Below are positions 1 to 14,300 of a stretch of 64,000 nt of DNA, one piece after another. The stretch is from Watersipora subatra (lineage: Eukaryota; Bryozoa; Gymnolaemata; Cheilostomatida; Watersiporidae). Where the stretch lies: NCBI RefSeq assembly GCF_963576615.1, contig NC_088708.1:49587196-49651195 (forward strand). Reading direction: 5' to 3'. The notes under the pieces are model-generated. The model ran no database searches. It was not told the DNA's origin and saw only the letters and a program-made list of their open reading frames with translations. Position 1 is the first letter of the stretch; the number at the start of each line of letters is the position of its first letter. Made by a program: the position numbers and the translations under genes.

Positions 1-3000
1 TTCATTTACTCTGTAAAGAATCTATGTTTTGGCAGATCTACCACTCAAAAAAAGCCTTTGTGTCCAGGAGGCAAGTCTTTTAAATTGGCCTCCAAAATTT
101 GAACTTTCTACTCATACTTTTGTTTAGCTTTTTTAAGGATTTTACCCGACTGTAATACAACTTCAAAGTACCCTTTTTTAGCAACAATTCGTCCAGATGA
201 ATGAGTTTTCCAAACCATTTCCAAGAACATTTAAGCACTTTTTCTTTTGGTCATTTTGGATGGTGATAGAATGGACACTCATGCATGAGGCTTCATGTTT
301 ACCATAAAATGATGTTTCATTCTTTCCTAGCAATCGCTCGACGGCTTTGTGAATGGGCTCCAAAACATCTCCCTCTTTAAACAGAACAGAAGTTGAATAC
401 TTTGATTAAAATGTTTACAGTCTGTCCGTGTATGTTCCAGATTTTATATACACTCTGATACTGTTTTGGTATGACAATGCAAAAGTAGCCGGGTCTACTT
501 GAATTATTCTCAACTTGTTTGCTGAAACGTGGTCGTTCGAATCGATGTATAAACCTTTTAGTGTAACATCTTTTTCATCCTCGGAGCTTTCAGACTATTT
601 GTCATTAAGTCCTTTTATTTCATGATTCTCATCTTTACCTGTTGGTCTGAAACAATTCAAATTCAATTCAAAACAATTCAATTCAAAACAATTCAATTTA
701 ATGCATCAGTTTTTTGGTATGAGAATACAAGCATGGCATGCAGATAGTAGTAATTGTTAGCATTTTATGTCGCGTTTTTCGTGGTATTTTGTAGAACTTT
801 GACAACTTAATAATATCTTATACGACTGTATGCGCACAGAATCGCGCGTATCTTTGCATGGTTCATATAGTATGTAATATCATTTACTTGGTATTATTAC
901 CAACTTGTGCACATAATATTGTGTGCAAGTTTTTTTCACTGAATTTGATGTGTAATCTTTTTACACTTAGAATCGCAATTAATAATAGGTTTTAATTTTG
1001 TAATTCACTCGCTTAACTGTTTTGATGATTCCCCAATTTTGTTTGTTATAGAGCTTGTTTTCTGGGTCAAGCTCTATGATGAGATAGCTTCTTTGCTAAA
1101 AAATTTACAATTATACATTAAATAATGGTTACTAAACCTATTCTATTCATACATATTTAATTTAAATTTGGTGTGCAAACAGTTTCAGCAACAAATATTC
1201 TTGTTCGGATATTCTTAAATAGAAAACATTTAACGGTAATAATAAACTTGCTTGTCATATTTAGACTTTCTTTTCTTTCCCGATGGAGTTTCATCGCTAC
1301 TCTTTTGCCTCCTAAATAACAAAAAATTGATTAATTATGTTAATGCAATGAGTTAACCTGCATTAACACATTGCGATAGCATCATTGACCTGGACTCTTA
1401 GTAGCGTCTCACCATTGCTGTAAATATCTTTACGCTACATAAAACCTCCAAACACGATTACACACAATTTCCTTGCTCTATATATCTAGATACCCCTCAA
1501 AACCACACTTGAGAACAATTAGAATAAAAATGTACCTTTAATTCCTTTTCAGTGCGGGCATTTGCTCCACTTTCCATAACTTCCTACTCAGAATTATGGC
1601 CTAGACTCGGTGAAGTGAACAAAGCAATGATGTTGCGTCGCAAGAATGGGACACAATGCTGAGCTGTGATGCATTAGATTGCCCAGTCTAGTCTAATTAA
1701 TAGGTCTATGGCTCCCAAGTTTCAACAAAATTCCTCATTGATCTTTTCTGTATTGTTGTCCACAACATACGCTTTCCTACATTCCCTACATTTCCTTTCT
1801 TCATCTATGCATTTGTGATGCCGAGTTGCATTCACAATGGAGCTGTCTTCGATTGAGATTACTGGTGAATGAACGGCGAGCGGCACCTGACTATTACATC
1901 CAGTATATCTCAAGCTAATAATAGACGCGTTGCCTTCTGCACATTTTCAACTGTTTCCGCTATACACAACAGTAACATTTTATCGCATTGGGAGCGTTAG
2001 CACGCATACATTTTAAATAAAAAAAGAAGCCCCTTAATATATTTACATCGCTTGGCGGATTTCAGTTTGAAAGTCAAAAGCCTCAGACCTGGATACTTCA
2101 ATACAGTGTGTTTTAAGCGACATGCCATGAATGAGGCATCTAAAAGCAATTGTTTCTCATCGATGGTTAATGCTAACGCTAACAGCAACAACAGTATGAA
2201 TTATTCTCAAGCAATCAGAAGCAAACTGCAGCAAGCCTTTTTTCTGTCGAGGTATGTACCACGAAATAAATCAGTTTTTGAGATCTCATGCATTGGCAAA
2301 GAGCAAAGAATATCCTTGACACAATCTAGTAGTCTAGCAGATGACACAACTTTTGACGCATTTGCGTGTTTTGCTAACCTTTTCTATTGAGCTACAACTT
2401 GCTCTTCAGTTGTAGCTAAATGTGACGACTTGAAGTTTTGAACTTTAGTTTTATTGAGATTTGATTATGTTTGTATTGTATGTATACGTTATGTAGCCCT
2501 GTAATTAAGTTGTCAGTTTTGTATGTGGTTGATTTTTTGCACAGTTGTATAGATATTTTTACTTATTTAAATATATATAGGGCACGTACATATTGCCTGT
2601 TTTAGTTTATAGATAAAATTCAATACTTTGTATACTTGGCTAGCTTTTGTTTTCACTACCTCTTCCACAATTCCTTTTCTAAGGTTGCTGTTTTGATTTC
2701 ACAAATCATCTAGAGCCCATTTCATGCATTTATATATTTTTGTGAAACCCTTTTTATTTTTTGTGTTTTGTCATTGGTCTCATTTATATTCTCACCTGTT
2801 TTGCCTTATCCTCTAGTTTTTTTCTAAGATAGTTCATGTCTGGCCTTTCAGATCAATTCTTTATTTTGTGTAGCAAATATAACCTATATAATTGTCGATT
2901 TGGTGATTCTATGTGCAAAGTTTTATCAAAAAAGTTATTGTATATGTATTGTGTGAACAAACTGGTCGCTCTGGCATGCAGTAGTACTATGCGTATTGCT

Positions 3001-6000
3001 GTTTGCACTTTGAATATTTGCTAATTTTGGTCATGTATCAAGTCATTGATAGAACTGCTTTTACTCATGATTGAGCATTTTTCATAACCTAGATAGTAAG
3101 ACTCGGTGTCTTACCAAGTAGGATGAAGAAAATCCAGCACTTTTTAGTGCATTTGATTTGCAGCCTTTCACTGTTCTTGTCAGTTATAGTACAAATCCTT
3201 CAAGATAATCCTCCTCATAATATAAGGAAGGATTTTTGTGTTTGACCAGAGCGTGCTTTACCCTTTCAGGGCTCTGTGTTTTCGTCATGTTTGATTGCAA
3301 TTGGAGTGTTACTCCTTTAGATGTGATATGCTGTATAAAAAATCACAGTTTGAACGTCTGGGCAATAGTCATAGCAACAGAGCTTCGATGTATTGCGATA
3401 CATGTGCAACAAATTTGGCAAGGGATTTGCCAGGGGAATCTTCACCTTGGAGTACCACAGCCAGCAGCGGTTTGTTAAAACAGAGAGAGGGCGAATCTGA
3501 AGTGCGACAAGACAGAGCTAGTGGCAGGATATAAGGACGATCTGTAGAAAATTCTCGACGACAGTTTTGGTTTCCACCCGTTACTGCAGATCCCATCAAC
3601 CCAGCAGCACACCACCAGTGACTAGTTCCAAGTGAGGGTAGATACCAGAATACCAAAAATTCAGAGACACAGAGGCCTATGGTTAGGGTTGCTAAAGACA
3701 AACCACATGTAGGTATTGGGTACAGTCATCTAATCCAATGGTCTGGTGGTGCCAAGAAGAAATGTTTTACTGCTAGATGTTGATCAGCAGTGTGCTTTTT
3801 TTTTCATGCTTGTCAGGGCCTAAATTACCTCTATCTAGTTTACTCAATCAACTCAATGTTGAGTCTTCATATGACTTCAAACTCAACTTTTCCTGTTTGA
3901 CTGATGTTGTAGTTTGAAGGGGGCCAAGGCTTGTTCGTGTTAGTTTTGATTAGTAGACACTTCTTCAGATAGCTCTTATATTATTTGAGTTTTTGAGGGT
4001 AGCTCCAGTTCTATATTCAATTCAGTAAATAATATTTGGGTACATCAGGAGTACCCATTGGACACCACATACCTAGGCCTTCCGCTTATTGGTTTTTTAA
4101 TGAAAATTGAGTGCGGTTGCTAACAAGTAGATTACACCTTGCTAATGCAGGTACTGTTGTCACTGGGTTACTGTTGTTGCTAGGTTAACAACTATTGGCT
4201 CTGGCTGATACATTTTGACTGCCTCATATAAATGTGTGGTACTGGAAGGGATATAACTGGATGCAAAGAAGCCAGGATCTTTGTCAAGGATAATTCTTTC
4301 AATTTTTTTCCAAAGCGCTTTCATTATGCACAGCTGAGTCAATCAGAGCTTCTAGATTTGAGACGGAGCAGTGCTGTTCTGTGAACTGAAAGTAACTTAA
4401 CATCTCCCAAGAATAAGACAGGTCTGCTCTTATACGTAACCACATGGGATGCTTTGGGGTGCACACAGCATCAGCTCCTATTAATTTTGTTAACTCACTC
4501 TTGCTTGTCTGGGGAGAGGGTCTTCCTGTTATAGTTGCAAACCATCATGCCATTGATGTCATCAATCTGCTAAGAGAGTGCAAATCTCTCATCATTTTCA
4601 CTGGCATCATGGTCCAATGTATATATATAATGTCATTGTTGTTTAGGTAATACTAGCATCGGCACTTTGCTAGCAGCTTTTTCGGATAGGCAATGACATT
4701 TGTTTGTTTAAGCCTAGCTATAAAAGGGATGCTTTACTTGTCAGTTGGTTTAGCTATCGTAGCAAAATTAGACATAAACTGTATAATCTCTGACAATCCT
4801 CTAAAGGCTTTGTGGGAGTGGCTTAGTTTAGCTTACACTCTATTTACAGGATCACTTCTGCATGCATTCGATAGTGTCCCAAACAGTTAGCTTTAACTAT
4901 TGTGAAATAGATTACACTAGCTTGGCTTCAATTTCAATCCAGATTCTTATAGCTTTTGCAAGATGACTTGGAGTCATCTAAGTCCTCTGCCACCGCAATT
5001 ACATGATTGAGGAACAACAGCAGTAGCATACACTGATGGAGTGGTTTGAAGATAGTCTCCATAAACTCCTGGAAGGGGGTAAAAGCTATTTTCTGTCAAA
5101 AAGGTGGTGCCTCCTACTCTGTGAAGACTGACCACAGTCTACTCAAACAACTAAATTTGTATCTTGGACAAAGGTGCTCACAGAAGAGTTAAGCTCTTAT
5201 GATTCTATGCTACTTCCTCCATGAGAAAACAACTCCCATTGTACTGATCAAACTGGTTCAGTTTTTCAGATAAACAACGAAAACTAGGTTGTTGCTGTTT
5301 GTGCTGTGATAGGTACTAGCAAAGCTAGTATTGCTTAATGGCAGCAAATTTTTTTTGTCAAGAAATTATATTTCCTATGTGTCTGACTTCCGCTTAATTT
5401 CAATTAAAGGATGATGACCAGCTTACCATTACTAAATATTGTACCGATTAAAATAGTTAATAAAGAAGCAGATTCTATTTAACTCACGATAACTAGTTGT
5501 CAAATAATTTGTTTGATATGTTTTATTCAATTGGCTGCAAGTTTCATTGCTAGAAGTTAGACTAATAACTTGTGATAGATCGGGAAAGTCTTTTGATATG
5601 GAAAAGGATAGAAGGTAGAGAATAGCTCAAGTGGCTATTAATGTAATCGAGTGCCAATTTCATAAACATCGGTGCGCTAAGTTTTTTGTTACAATTACTA
5701 ACTTTAGAGCTTTAAGTATCTTTGTTTGATATGTTTGTGGAGCAGCACAAACTAAGGAAATTAAATGACGATATAAGCTTAATTTATTATCTGACAAATA
5801 AAAAAGGTCATATAGTCTGTAGAGGCTTGACACAAAACAAGCTTCTTGATACTCTTGAAAGTTGTACCCTTCAAAATACTGAAGTTCTCACTTGAAAATA
5901 TCTTTAGTAATATATGAGGCTAAGTTTCATTATACCATTGTTTAATTGGTGAATTCATAAAGCATGACTCTGCCCAGCAAATCCTTATGCAGTTTGACCA

Positions 6001-6173
6001 ACATTAGTCGTGTTGTTGTAGGCCGAGTGGAAAGAAAATATTTCTTGCATTTATTTTGCTATTTGCTCTTCTCTACTACATCATTCCTCTCATAAGATCT
6101 GGTGGTCATAGATACATTGTACTCAGTGAGTAAAATATATATCATCACTTTACTCATTTTAGTTATATATATA
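1..6173. other. Left flank, no gene recognised
   Basis: AT-rich, with short open frames only. A 339-bp plus-strand frame (2052-2390) and a 333-bp minus frame (3369-3701) match nothing I know. A 10-bp-arm hairpin (AGCTACAACT, 2390-2417) follows the first. Upstream exons of the KIAA2013 homologue could lie here unseen. Confidence 0.5.
652..700 (+). repeat. Short AATTCAATTCAAAAC tandem repeat
   Basis: Three imperfect copies of a 15-bp unit. Confidence 0.7.
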
Positions 6174-6268
6174 CTAGCTGTGCTACCCGGCGTTGCTCGA
6201 GTCTTAAAAGTCAGCTTATAAACAATGAGAAGTAATGAGAGTTGCCTGCCACTCGCTATTAGCCTGGC
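6174..6268 (+). repeat. SINE-like repeat, head fragment
   Basis: CTAGCTGTGCTACCCGGCGT through ATTAGCCTGGCG, truncated into the following TA-rich microsatellite. Confidence 0.65.
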
Positions 6269-6440
6269 GTATATGTATATATATGATGTATATATATCAC
6301 ATATACGTATATGATATATATATATATATGATATATATATATATGATATATCATATATATATATATATATACAGCATACATACATGTATATATGCTGTAT
6401 CTATATATACTGTATATACATGTATATATGTTGTATGTAA
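6266..6440 (+). repeat. TA-rich microsatellite (TATATA/GATATA/CATACATG)
   Basis: Runs of TA interspersed with GATATATA, ATACGTAT and ATACATGTATATATG. Tyr/Ile-rich frames on both strands are artefacts. Confidence 0.9.
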
Positions 6441-6444
6441 AGTG

Positions 6445-7967
6445 TGTGTGGTTTATAGTGTGTGTGCAAACACACACTAGAAACAAGTCAAGTGAAATTC
6501 CTATCTATTTTAGCAAATCCTGTTTTATTGATTTTGCGAACACACATGGGCATGTATGTAAGTACATGTACAGCAGATTATAAGCACACGTCAGAGCCAT
6601 ATGGCTTCACAGAGTCCCGCGACCAACGGAAGCGTATATGGGCGCTCGCGCGTTTCCAGAAAAACAGGCCATGCCTACTATTTTTTATAAAAAGTTACTA
6701 TGGAGAGGCTGCAACATTAACTACCAAAAATTACTCCCATTGGCAGTCGCTTTAAAATTGATTGTTATATCATACACCATTTGAAAGAGGACGAAATTCC
6801 ATACAAAAAGCTACTAATAACTAAATGCAAAAAAGAGAGGTACCGAGAACGAAATAAGAATATTCCATTAGAGATTAGTATGTCGATCGGGTTTGTTTGG
6901 AAACAGGTGTTTTTGTTTCCAGTTTTTGTCGCAGGACTCTGTGAAGCTATATGACTCCGCACCCATATAAATTCTTTACTTAGGGGTTTTCTACAATAGG
7001 ATTTGAACTCGTAGCCATAATGTGCTGTAGTCAAAACCATTATATTTCTATGTAATCCTCTATCATGGTATGATCTGGCTGCTTAGCGTTAAGCGGAGTG
7101 TGTAGCCATGTGTCTTCTATGGAGATAATCTACTGTATATATTTACATATTGCTAAGTTTGTCTTATTCCTTTTAACTCACAATGCTCTCATCCATAACA
7201 GACACTCATGTAACCCTGACTACATACATCTGTAGTCACACTAGCCCGTAGTACGCCGATAGTTACTCTAGCCTGTACATTTATAATTATCCTAGCCCCG
7301 TATATTTGTGGTTCCATTAGGTGATGCTGTCTGACGCATTCTGTTGCAGACAGGAAGGAGAGATGCCTAGAAGATAGGCTAAAACAGTATACAGAAAAGC
7401 AAGACTCGAACAACGTTTTTATTTATCATAAGCCCGCTCTGTCCAATCTGCCAGAGAAGTATTTTCTTCCTTACATAGGTATTACCTCCATTTTCTCTTT
7501 CAAGCAGAGGTTTCAAGGTTTAAAAAACTTCTAGAAAACTGTCATGTTTTTTGTGATACCGGTCATTCTATCTAGCTGTATACGCTCAATAGTAAAATGT
7601 GTGTCGCTTAAGGAACTCTTTTGCTAAGTGAAATACTTTTGGTTTTGGTAATGCCATTAACTAACCTTTCTACAAAATATCTTATTATTTGTACTACTAG
7701 ATCATCGCTGCTGATTCACTAGAAGATGAAGTAATTAAGTTCTATTACAACGGGTGAATGCAAATATTTTGGCTTTAGGATGATGTTGCTAACTGCATCA
7801 TTCCAAACATACCAGCAAAAGTTTCAGAGCTTTATCTAACTAAGCTCTGAAACTTTCACTCTAAATAAAGCTCTAATATTGTATATTAATAAATATACGA
7901 TATTTATAGTTCATTTATTGTAGTTTTCTCACATAATCTCCTTCATCTAGTTGCCAACTGATATTCT
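6445..7967. other. Intergenic or 5' intron, nothing recognised
   Basis: Short frames on both strands without family resemblance. No strong repeats or RNA genes seen. Confidence 0.4.
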
Positions 7968-8095
7968 CCGTAATAAGAGCTGTGTCTGTCTGTCTATGCT
8001 AAGATCGTTATGAAAAAGAATTGCACTGTGTGGGAATAGTGCTCGGATATTCGGCTTTTCCGTCAAACACACTACCACCTGCGGCTCCCAACCTC
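7968..8095 (-). repeat. Degenerate tRNA-derived SINE, minus strand
   Basis: It has the same layout as the copy at 16150: tRNA-like GGGAGCCGCAGGTGGTAG, then GACAGACAGACACAGCTCTT. It is more diverged and its ends are uncertain. Confidence 0.45.
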
Positions 8096-8391
8096 CTGTC
8101 ACATCTAAGAATAATTGTGCACAGACTTATTACACATGATTCTCTCCCACGGTGCACAGGACTGCCTATTCACTAGTTATCATTAAAGAGCTGTTAGCAT
8201 TAACCTAACCTTTTGATTATCAATCATTTACAGTATGCTGGTTTAGGAGTTTTGTAACAGCTGGGAATTAAGTTGCTTGAAGGTGATTGTGTATTTGAAG
8301 ATGTAAGCTGCCGGTGGTTGTGGTCAAGTGACAGCAGTGATGAAGGTTGGACCAATCAGCATGCATATATGTAACATAACTATGCTTCTAG

Positions 8392-11300
8392 CTTGGTCTA
8401 TGCACTGTTGTGCTCGTGCATCCCACCTCCAAGCGTGATATAAATGTAACACTTGCAGGGAATGGCTATATTGGAATATCACTGGATGGGAATCACGGAG
8501 TTTGGCTGAAAGGACAGAGAGGGCTGGATATTGCTACAGACTATAACCCAATAGTTAATTTTGAGCTCAAAGGATATGACTTGCAAGGTGTGTACACATA
8601 ACGTAATAGACTGCTTTTTGTAATTTTTACTGTTTCAATCATACAAATGCTTTGAGTAATTTGATGCAGTTCAAGTAATTTTCTATGGGAAAGTGTGTGT
8701 CAATACACCTGCAGTTATGCCTTACTAGGATGCAGTTGAGGCAGTAATGTATAATTATGTTTGCTAAACTCAGATGTGAAGTTGCCTGCTCAATTAGTAT
8801 GAGAATAATTGTGTCATGATCACAGAAACCATGGTTAAGTCGGAATTATAAGCTTCAGAGTTATCTAAACTAGCAGAAGGAGAAAATTCTCACAGTTATT
8901 TTGCAAAAAAAATTTTGATTCTAGCTTAATTACAGCAGATTTTATGGTCAAAAAACTGAATGCACGTTTACTATTAGTGCGAAAACATAGTTCCGAGAAA
9001 ACTGGCGTTAAAGTTTGAGAAACGAAAACCAATGCACAATTTTGTTTACATTTCAAAATGTCATAGCAACCAATATCAAGAAGTTGTGATATTTATCTAG
9101 ATTTCTGTATTTTGATCAAAAAGATATGCTGAATTTAAAAATCTAAACAGATTTTAGCTGGTTGTCATAGAAATAACTGTATATTTATTAGAAAATGTAT
9201 TACTTAATTTTGCAGATTTTAAAAACGGCTTGGCAGTATCGCGATATTGGGCACAGCCAAATCATCAACAAAATCTTTAGAAAAATGACAACAGAAACAT
9301 ATTGCACACCATCGGTCACTATATGCTTTGATCTTGTAAATTCGAATAATTATTCTTATAATTAAATCTGATAATATTCTTATAAAATCGAATAATTATT
9401 CTTACAATTAAATATTGTAATAATCTTGAAGAATCGTTAGGAAAATAGCATCTAAATTCCCTTTAATTTCACTGTTTTTACCATCAGTTGGAATACCAAA
9501 GTACTCATATAAGTGTCCCGAATGTCAAAGTTATCTTTAAAATCGGCAAAAAAGAAACGATTATCTTTATCGGACGCCATTTTTCAGTACTTCCTGTTTA
9601 GCATAGCAATGGTTTTAAGGGGTTTTTTCCGAGTGTTAAAGACTTCTATTGGCTAAACTGACTTCAGATTCAGAAAGATCACTCTTTGATTGGTTCAGAT
9701 GCACATGTTACAAAAATCGTTACCAATATTATAAATTCAGTTAGTGCAACTTTGAAGTCGGATAACTCAACTTCGTGATTTGCGGCTTAACCATGGTTTC
9801 TGTGACCGCGACCCAATTTATCCAACACCTTTGATAACGGCAGCTTATGAATAGTCTCCTCTCTCTCTATCTCTATGCAATCCCTCTCTTTAGAGTAAGA
9901 TGTCTGCTTGCTTTATTGATGTGTTTGGTGTGTTTTAAGATGGCTCCGTAGTCCGATCATTGCTCTGCATTGACGATTGCAATGTGGACATTGGTAGTCA
10001 TCATTCATCAAAGTATCAGATGAGCTAAGCCGCACCTTTCGTGCTGCCCTGAGCTCTTCTTTGTGACGCATTTTTTCATTTTCAAATATCTTCACCCCTT
10101 TATGAGTTAGAGTTCTCCATCCAGTTCTTCTCGTGGCATTCCATTCCCAGGTTTCACATCTGATGTGACAACGCTTCAAGCTATCTTTGAGACAGTCTTT
10201 ATAGCGCTTTCTTTGTCCCCCCTGTGACCTCTTCCCATTTTCTAGTTCGGCATGCAGAATCTGTTTTGGTAGTCTGCAGTCTGGCATTCTAACCAAGTGT
10301 CCAGCCCAACGAAGTCTGTTCTTAACGATCATACTTTCGAGGCTGTACATCTTAGCTTGTTGATACACACTATTGTTAGTGTGTTTGTCAGACCATTTGA
10401 TCATTAGTAGTTCTCTCATTTTCCTCATGTGATAGTTCTCCAGAACCTTGACGTCAGTGCTGTAAGTAGCCCATGTTTCTGAGGCATACAGTAGTGTGGG
10501 GACAATTACTGCCTTGTACACTTTTAGCTTGGTGTCGACTTGCAAGACTGGATTTTCAAACACTCTTTGTCTCAGTTTGCTGTATGCTTTGCTAGCTCCT
10601 TGCAGTCTTCTCTCTATCTCCTTCCCTAGGTCGGCCTTGGAGGAGAGATTACTACCTAGGTATACAAAATCATCTACAGGGCAAAGTGGTTCGCCTCCGG
10701 CAACAATGCGTGGAGTGACTATGTTTTTTCCAGGTTTCGGCTGGTACAATACTTGAGTTTTCTTTGCATTCAGCTTGAGTCCAAGAGCCCTGTAAGCATT
10801 TTCAAAAGCTGTCATGACTTCTTGAAGATGTTCTTCTGTATGAGCCACGAGAGCATTGTCATCAGCATATTGGAGCTCCAGAACACTTTGTTTCGAAGTT
10901 AGAGTTTTAGCCCGAAGTTTCTGCAGGTTGAACAGATCGCCTATTCGATAGTTCAATGTGATACCCTCAGAGAGTTCTTGTTTCACAAGGTGCAGTACAG
11001 CACACAAGTAGATAGAAACCAGCGTTGGCGCAATCACGCAGCCTTGTTTCACCCCAGTTTTTACTCCAAAAGGATCCGTTTGTTGGCCATCCACCAAAAC
11101 TGATGCGTTCATCTCATCATGCAGAAGCTGCACAATAGCCACAAATTTGGGAGGGCAGCCGATTTTCTCAAGTACTTTGTATAGAGATTGTCTGTCAACA
11201 GTGTCGAAAGCCTTGGTAAGGTCTATGAAGGCCATGTAAAGGTCCTTGTTCTGTTCTCGGCATTTTTCCTGGATCTGTCTAGCAGCAAATATCATATCTA

Positions 11301-14300
11301 CTGTACCCCTGCTAGGCCTAAAACCACTCTGCGTATCTGGAAGAATTTTTTCCGCAACACTGGAGAGTCTATAGGACAAAATTCTAGCTAGAATCTTCCC
11401 CGTTATTGACAAGAGGGATATCCCCCTGTAGTTCCCACACATCGTCCTATCTCCTTTTTTGAAGATGGTAACAATCAGTGCATCACGTAATTCATCAGGT
11501 ATTTTCTCAGTTGTCCACACAAGTGTAAAAAGGCAGTGCAGTTTCTTGGTAAGTTTAGTTCCACCATGCTTGAAAACTTCTGCAGGTATTCCATCAGCGC
11601 CAGCAGCCTTCCCACTCTTCATTGCTCGAATGGCGGATTTCGTCTCGACTAGTGTTGGCTCTTCTCCTAGCTGCAGATGGGTTGGCAGCTGTGGGACTTT
11701 CTGCAGGGCTGGATCAGCTACAGTGGATGTTTGGTTCAAAAGATTTGAAAAGTGTTCTTTCCAGCAATCTCTGATGGCATCTTTGTCTTTATGGAGCGCA
11801 CCATTCTTGTCTCGAACAGGTACAGAGCCATGTGACAGAGGACCGTACAGTTTTCGTGTCTTTGCAAAGAAATCCCTTGTCTTATTCTGATCCGCCAAGC
11901 TCTGAAGCTCCTCTGCCTTTTGTGTCTACCATTCATTCTGCATCCTTCAAACTCGTCGCTGCACATCTGTTCGTATGCTGTGGTATGCCTTCTGTTTCTC
12001 CTTGTTTCTAAGATCGTTTTGCCAGGCTGCAAATTTAGATCGTTTTTTATTTTTAAGTTGTTCTATTTTTAGGTCATCCTCATCAAACCAGTCTTGGTGG
12101 TGCCTTTTCGCTTTGCCTAATACCTCCTCGCATATCTCAGTGATACAGCTCTTTAGATTTGTCCAAGTCGAGTTGACATTTTGGTCATAGATTTCAGCTG
12201 ATAGTCTCTCATTGATTTTTGTTTGAAAGTCTTTTTTCACATCCGGTTTATTGAATAGATTCACGTTGTACTTTGGCCTTGCTGTCCGTTTAGCTCTTCT
12301 CTGTTTGGGCTGTAGAGTGAAACTCAGCAGAGTTTTCACCAATCTGTGATCCGTCCAGCAGCTATCTGTTGAGTTGATCGCATTGGTTACTCTTACATCT
12401 GCCAAGTCCCGCTGTTTGGTGATTATTTAGTCTATCAAGTGCCAGTGACCGGAGCGAGGGTGCCTCCAGGTTGTTTTCCTTCTATTCTTCTGTCTGAACA
12501 GGGTGTTTGTAATCACAAGGTTAAGTTCTGCACATTTGGTGAGAAGCATGAGACCATTGTCATTCATACTGCCAATTCCCTCTTTGCCGATGACGTCCTT
12601 CCATGTCGTGCTGTCCGTACCAACTCTTGCATTAAAGTCTCCAAGAAGCACAACCTTGTCGGCTCTAGGAATATGCGATACAGTGTCATCAAGAGCTGAA
12701 TAGAATAGCTCTTTATCCTCTTGCTCGGCCATCAGAGTCGGAGCATAGGCACTGATCAGTGTTGCTTTCCTGTTCTTACTGATGTTTAGTTGTAAGGTCA
12801 TCAGTCGATCTGAAATGCCGACAGGAAGATGGTCCATGTGCTTAACAAGCTCATTTTTAACAGCGAAACCTACCCCATACAGCCTATGATCTTTAGCATC
12901 TCTCCCTTTCCAATAGAATGTATAACCACCTCCCACTTCTGTCATCTGGCCCTCATCAGCAAGTCTTGTCTCCTGTAGTGCAGCAATATCAATATCATGT
13001 CTTCTGAGCTCACGTGCCACAAAAGCTGTGCGACGGTCAGGTCGATCACTGCGCTGATTGTCCATGAGCGTGCGTACATTCCATGTTGCTAGTGTAATCT
13101 GTTGTTTTCTACCGCAAATAAGGTGAACCATCTGTACTTGTTAGAGAGATCAACTCAGTATTGTATTTGTATACAATAATATATCTGCATCATCTCTTCT
13201 TATCATAAACTGTTGAGCAGGTCAAGTGAATCGGTTGATGTACTTGTACGATCGTAAAGTTGTAAAGGTGAATTTAAGATATTCTTACTTTTAGCTTGTA
13301 TGTGTATAGATTCCTGGCAAAATGATCGTTGACTGGAAAAAGCAGATGGTAAATCTCATTTATTGAGAAAACCTATTTGCTTGTAGAGGCGATGGTCTTG
13401 GATATAGTCGATGGGATGCTTGTGAAATATAGCTGCTTTCAGCGACACGACTCGGTCAGTTTGTAGGTTATCTGGATCAAAGGGTGATGGTTATATTGCT
13501 TCCGTACCTTTTGTACCTTGGTAGAATTTTTTTATGTTCAGACAGCAATAAGAGATAATATAAATAATAGACTTTAAATTGTACATTCTCAGCTACTGGT
13601 TTGATATTCAAATAGTCTACATGTATATATGCTCAGGGTTTATGGTTAACCATGGATGTCAGATTGTCTTTCATATTACTTTTAGTGCAAACTGTTTCTC
13701 ATTTTTTTATTTGTGATAGCGATATATTTTGTTTTCAATTTCATATAACAATTCTATTTGCTTTGGGTATCTATTATCCCTTTGTGTTAAAGCATAAAAA
13801 TAGGTGGCACTTAGTAATGATCAGCTATAGACATTTCATTTGAGTCATGGAGGCACAACTCTTGGATATCACAACAAACTTAACATTGGTCTTAGATGGT
13901 GACAAGAGTGAAGTTCTACATACACGGACAAGCTTTGTTAAGCAATTCAATTGATAATATTACATACGGGCGACTTCTATCGGAAGCAGTCTCCCGCTGC
14001 CTTTATCAGCGGAACAGTTTTGATTGTTTATTTAAGTTTCTTCCATTATTGATGAAAATATAAATTATTAAATGATGTTTTGTTACAATTAAAGGTATTT
14101 AGACTCATAGAATAGTCAATCCCTTTAACCTCGAGTATGGTTTTCAGAGCCTTGTAACAGGGTCCACCCAGTCTGACGTGGTACTATTTACATTATTGTC
14201 ACAGTCATCAGGCTGTAATGGTTAGTATGTCTTTTATTTATAGACTCTGTCAAACTGCATCTCGCTTGTTCAGACCTGGTATGTACACCGCACTCGTCCT

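Noticed and set aside
1722-1913. Minus-strand frame with CRECRK, possibly a transposase C-terminal zinc ribbon
   Set aside because: Only two paired cysteines and no upstream transposase sequence found.
2052-2390. 112-residue plus-strand frame that could be a terminal exon
   Set aside because: No recognisable domain, no consistent upstream exon, and ordinary AT-rich sequence around it; too little to call.
6059-6486. Tyr/Ile-rich open frames on both strands
   Set aside because: Products of a TA-rich microsatellite with no protein-like features.
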